Shown here: positions 5,506-5,670 of the stretch, one piece after another
How positions within the stretch are numbered: position 1 is the stretch's first letter
Layout: each line of letters starts with the position of its first letter
From: an uncultured Ignavibacteriales bacterium
Lineage (GTDB): Bacteria > Bacteroidota > Ignavibacteria > Ignavibacteriales > Ignavibacteriaceae
Assembly (NCBI GenBank): GCA_913053915.1
Contig: CAJXGP010000164.1
Location: 1-5,670 of the forward strand
Direction of reading: 5' to 3'
DNA: 5,670 nt
The notes under the pieces: generated by a model
Databases searched by the model: none
Seen by the model: only the letters and a program-made list of their open reading frames with translations
Told to the model about the DNA's origin: nothing
Program-made: the position numbers and the translations under genes

Positions 5506-5670
5506 ACAAGGGTGAAAATAAAAGCGATATCGTAAAATCGGTTTTTATCGCGGTTGCAAATCAAACAATTACAACATTGCTTGCCGGCGCCGAAGTAAAA
5601 AGCAAAGTTTTGTTTGCCGGCGGTCCACTTACTTTTCTGCCCGAATTAAGAAAAGCATTTGTTGAATCTT
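5448..5670 (+). pseudogene. continuation of the activase in the -1 frame, runs off the window
   Basis: Read from CTT at 5448 the frame is open to the window end (74 codons) and is plainly the next part of the same family. It has IASRCGVFAKTDVQSLLNKG, then SVFIAVANQTITTLLAG, then KVLFAGGPLTFLPELRKAF. The cysteine codon at 5466-5468 corresponds to the second ligand of the bridging [4Fe-4S] cluster. FAGGPLTF is the adenosine-binding glycine motif of the ASKHA fold. There is no ATG in this stretch to start an independent protein. The gene is therefore either broken, recoded or affected by a sequence error. The 3' remainder is outside the window. Confidence 0.8.

Overview
The window is AT-rich, protein-coding DNA, probably from a Bacteroidota/Chlorobiota/Ignavibacteriota-type (FCB group) bacterium. 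That placement is an inference. It rests on low G+C, weak or absent Shine-Dalgarno sites, a very large secreted Asp-box (BNR) propeller protein, and a large-type 2-hydroxyacyl-CoA dehydratase activase gene. There is no ribosomal or other marker gene to fix the taxon.

Layout: positions 1-282 are gene-poor, with only short reverse-strand peptide remnants. Positions 283-1426 are a complete IS1595-family insertion sequence of 1144 bp. It has 15-bp perfect terminal inverted repeats, a single full-length transposase gene and a perfect 8-bp target duplication (TCATAAAT at 275-282 and 1427-1434), so its borders are known to the base. Positions 1427-1812 are a non-coding stretch. It holds a small hairpin, a 9-bp tandem duplication, an 11-bp direct repeat, a reverse-strand open frame without a credible start (1719-1468), and a weak candidate promoter for the next gene. 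Positions 1813-4938 encode an intact ~1040-residue exported protein with eleven Asp-box motifs, a FlgD/Ig-like segment and a helical C-terminus. From 5011 to the window end lies the N-terminal part of an acyl-CoA dehydratase activase (BadF/BadG/BcrA/BcrD/HgdC ATPase family). Its reading frame is broken near 5442-5448.

The last two genes are co-directional and 72 nt apart with no visible terminator between them, so they may be co-transcribed. Their functions (cell-surface propeller; cytoplasmic ATP-dependent electron activator) do not obviously belong to one pathway. The IS sits about 390 bp upstream of the propeller gene and interrupts no recognisable gene. I see no defence system, CRISPR array, RNA gene or clearly new multi-gene system here.

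The strongest unusual signal is the activase break. The two cysteines that should bind the bridging [4Fe-4S] cluster are encoded 89 nt apart across the break. The HgdC spacing of 39 residues would require 117 nt. The 28-nt shortfall has exactly the remainder modulo 3 needed to explain the frameshift, so one 28-nt deletion accounts for both anomalies. An A AAA AAC slippery heptamer also lies in the correct phase at the junction, so recoding has to be formally excluded.
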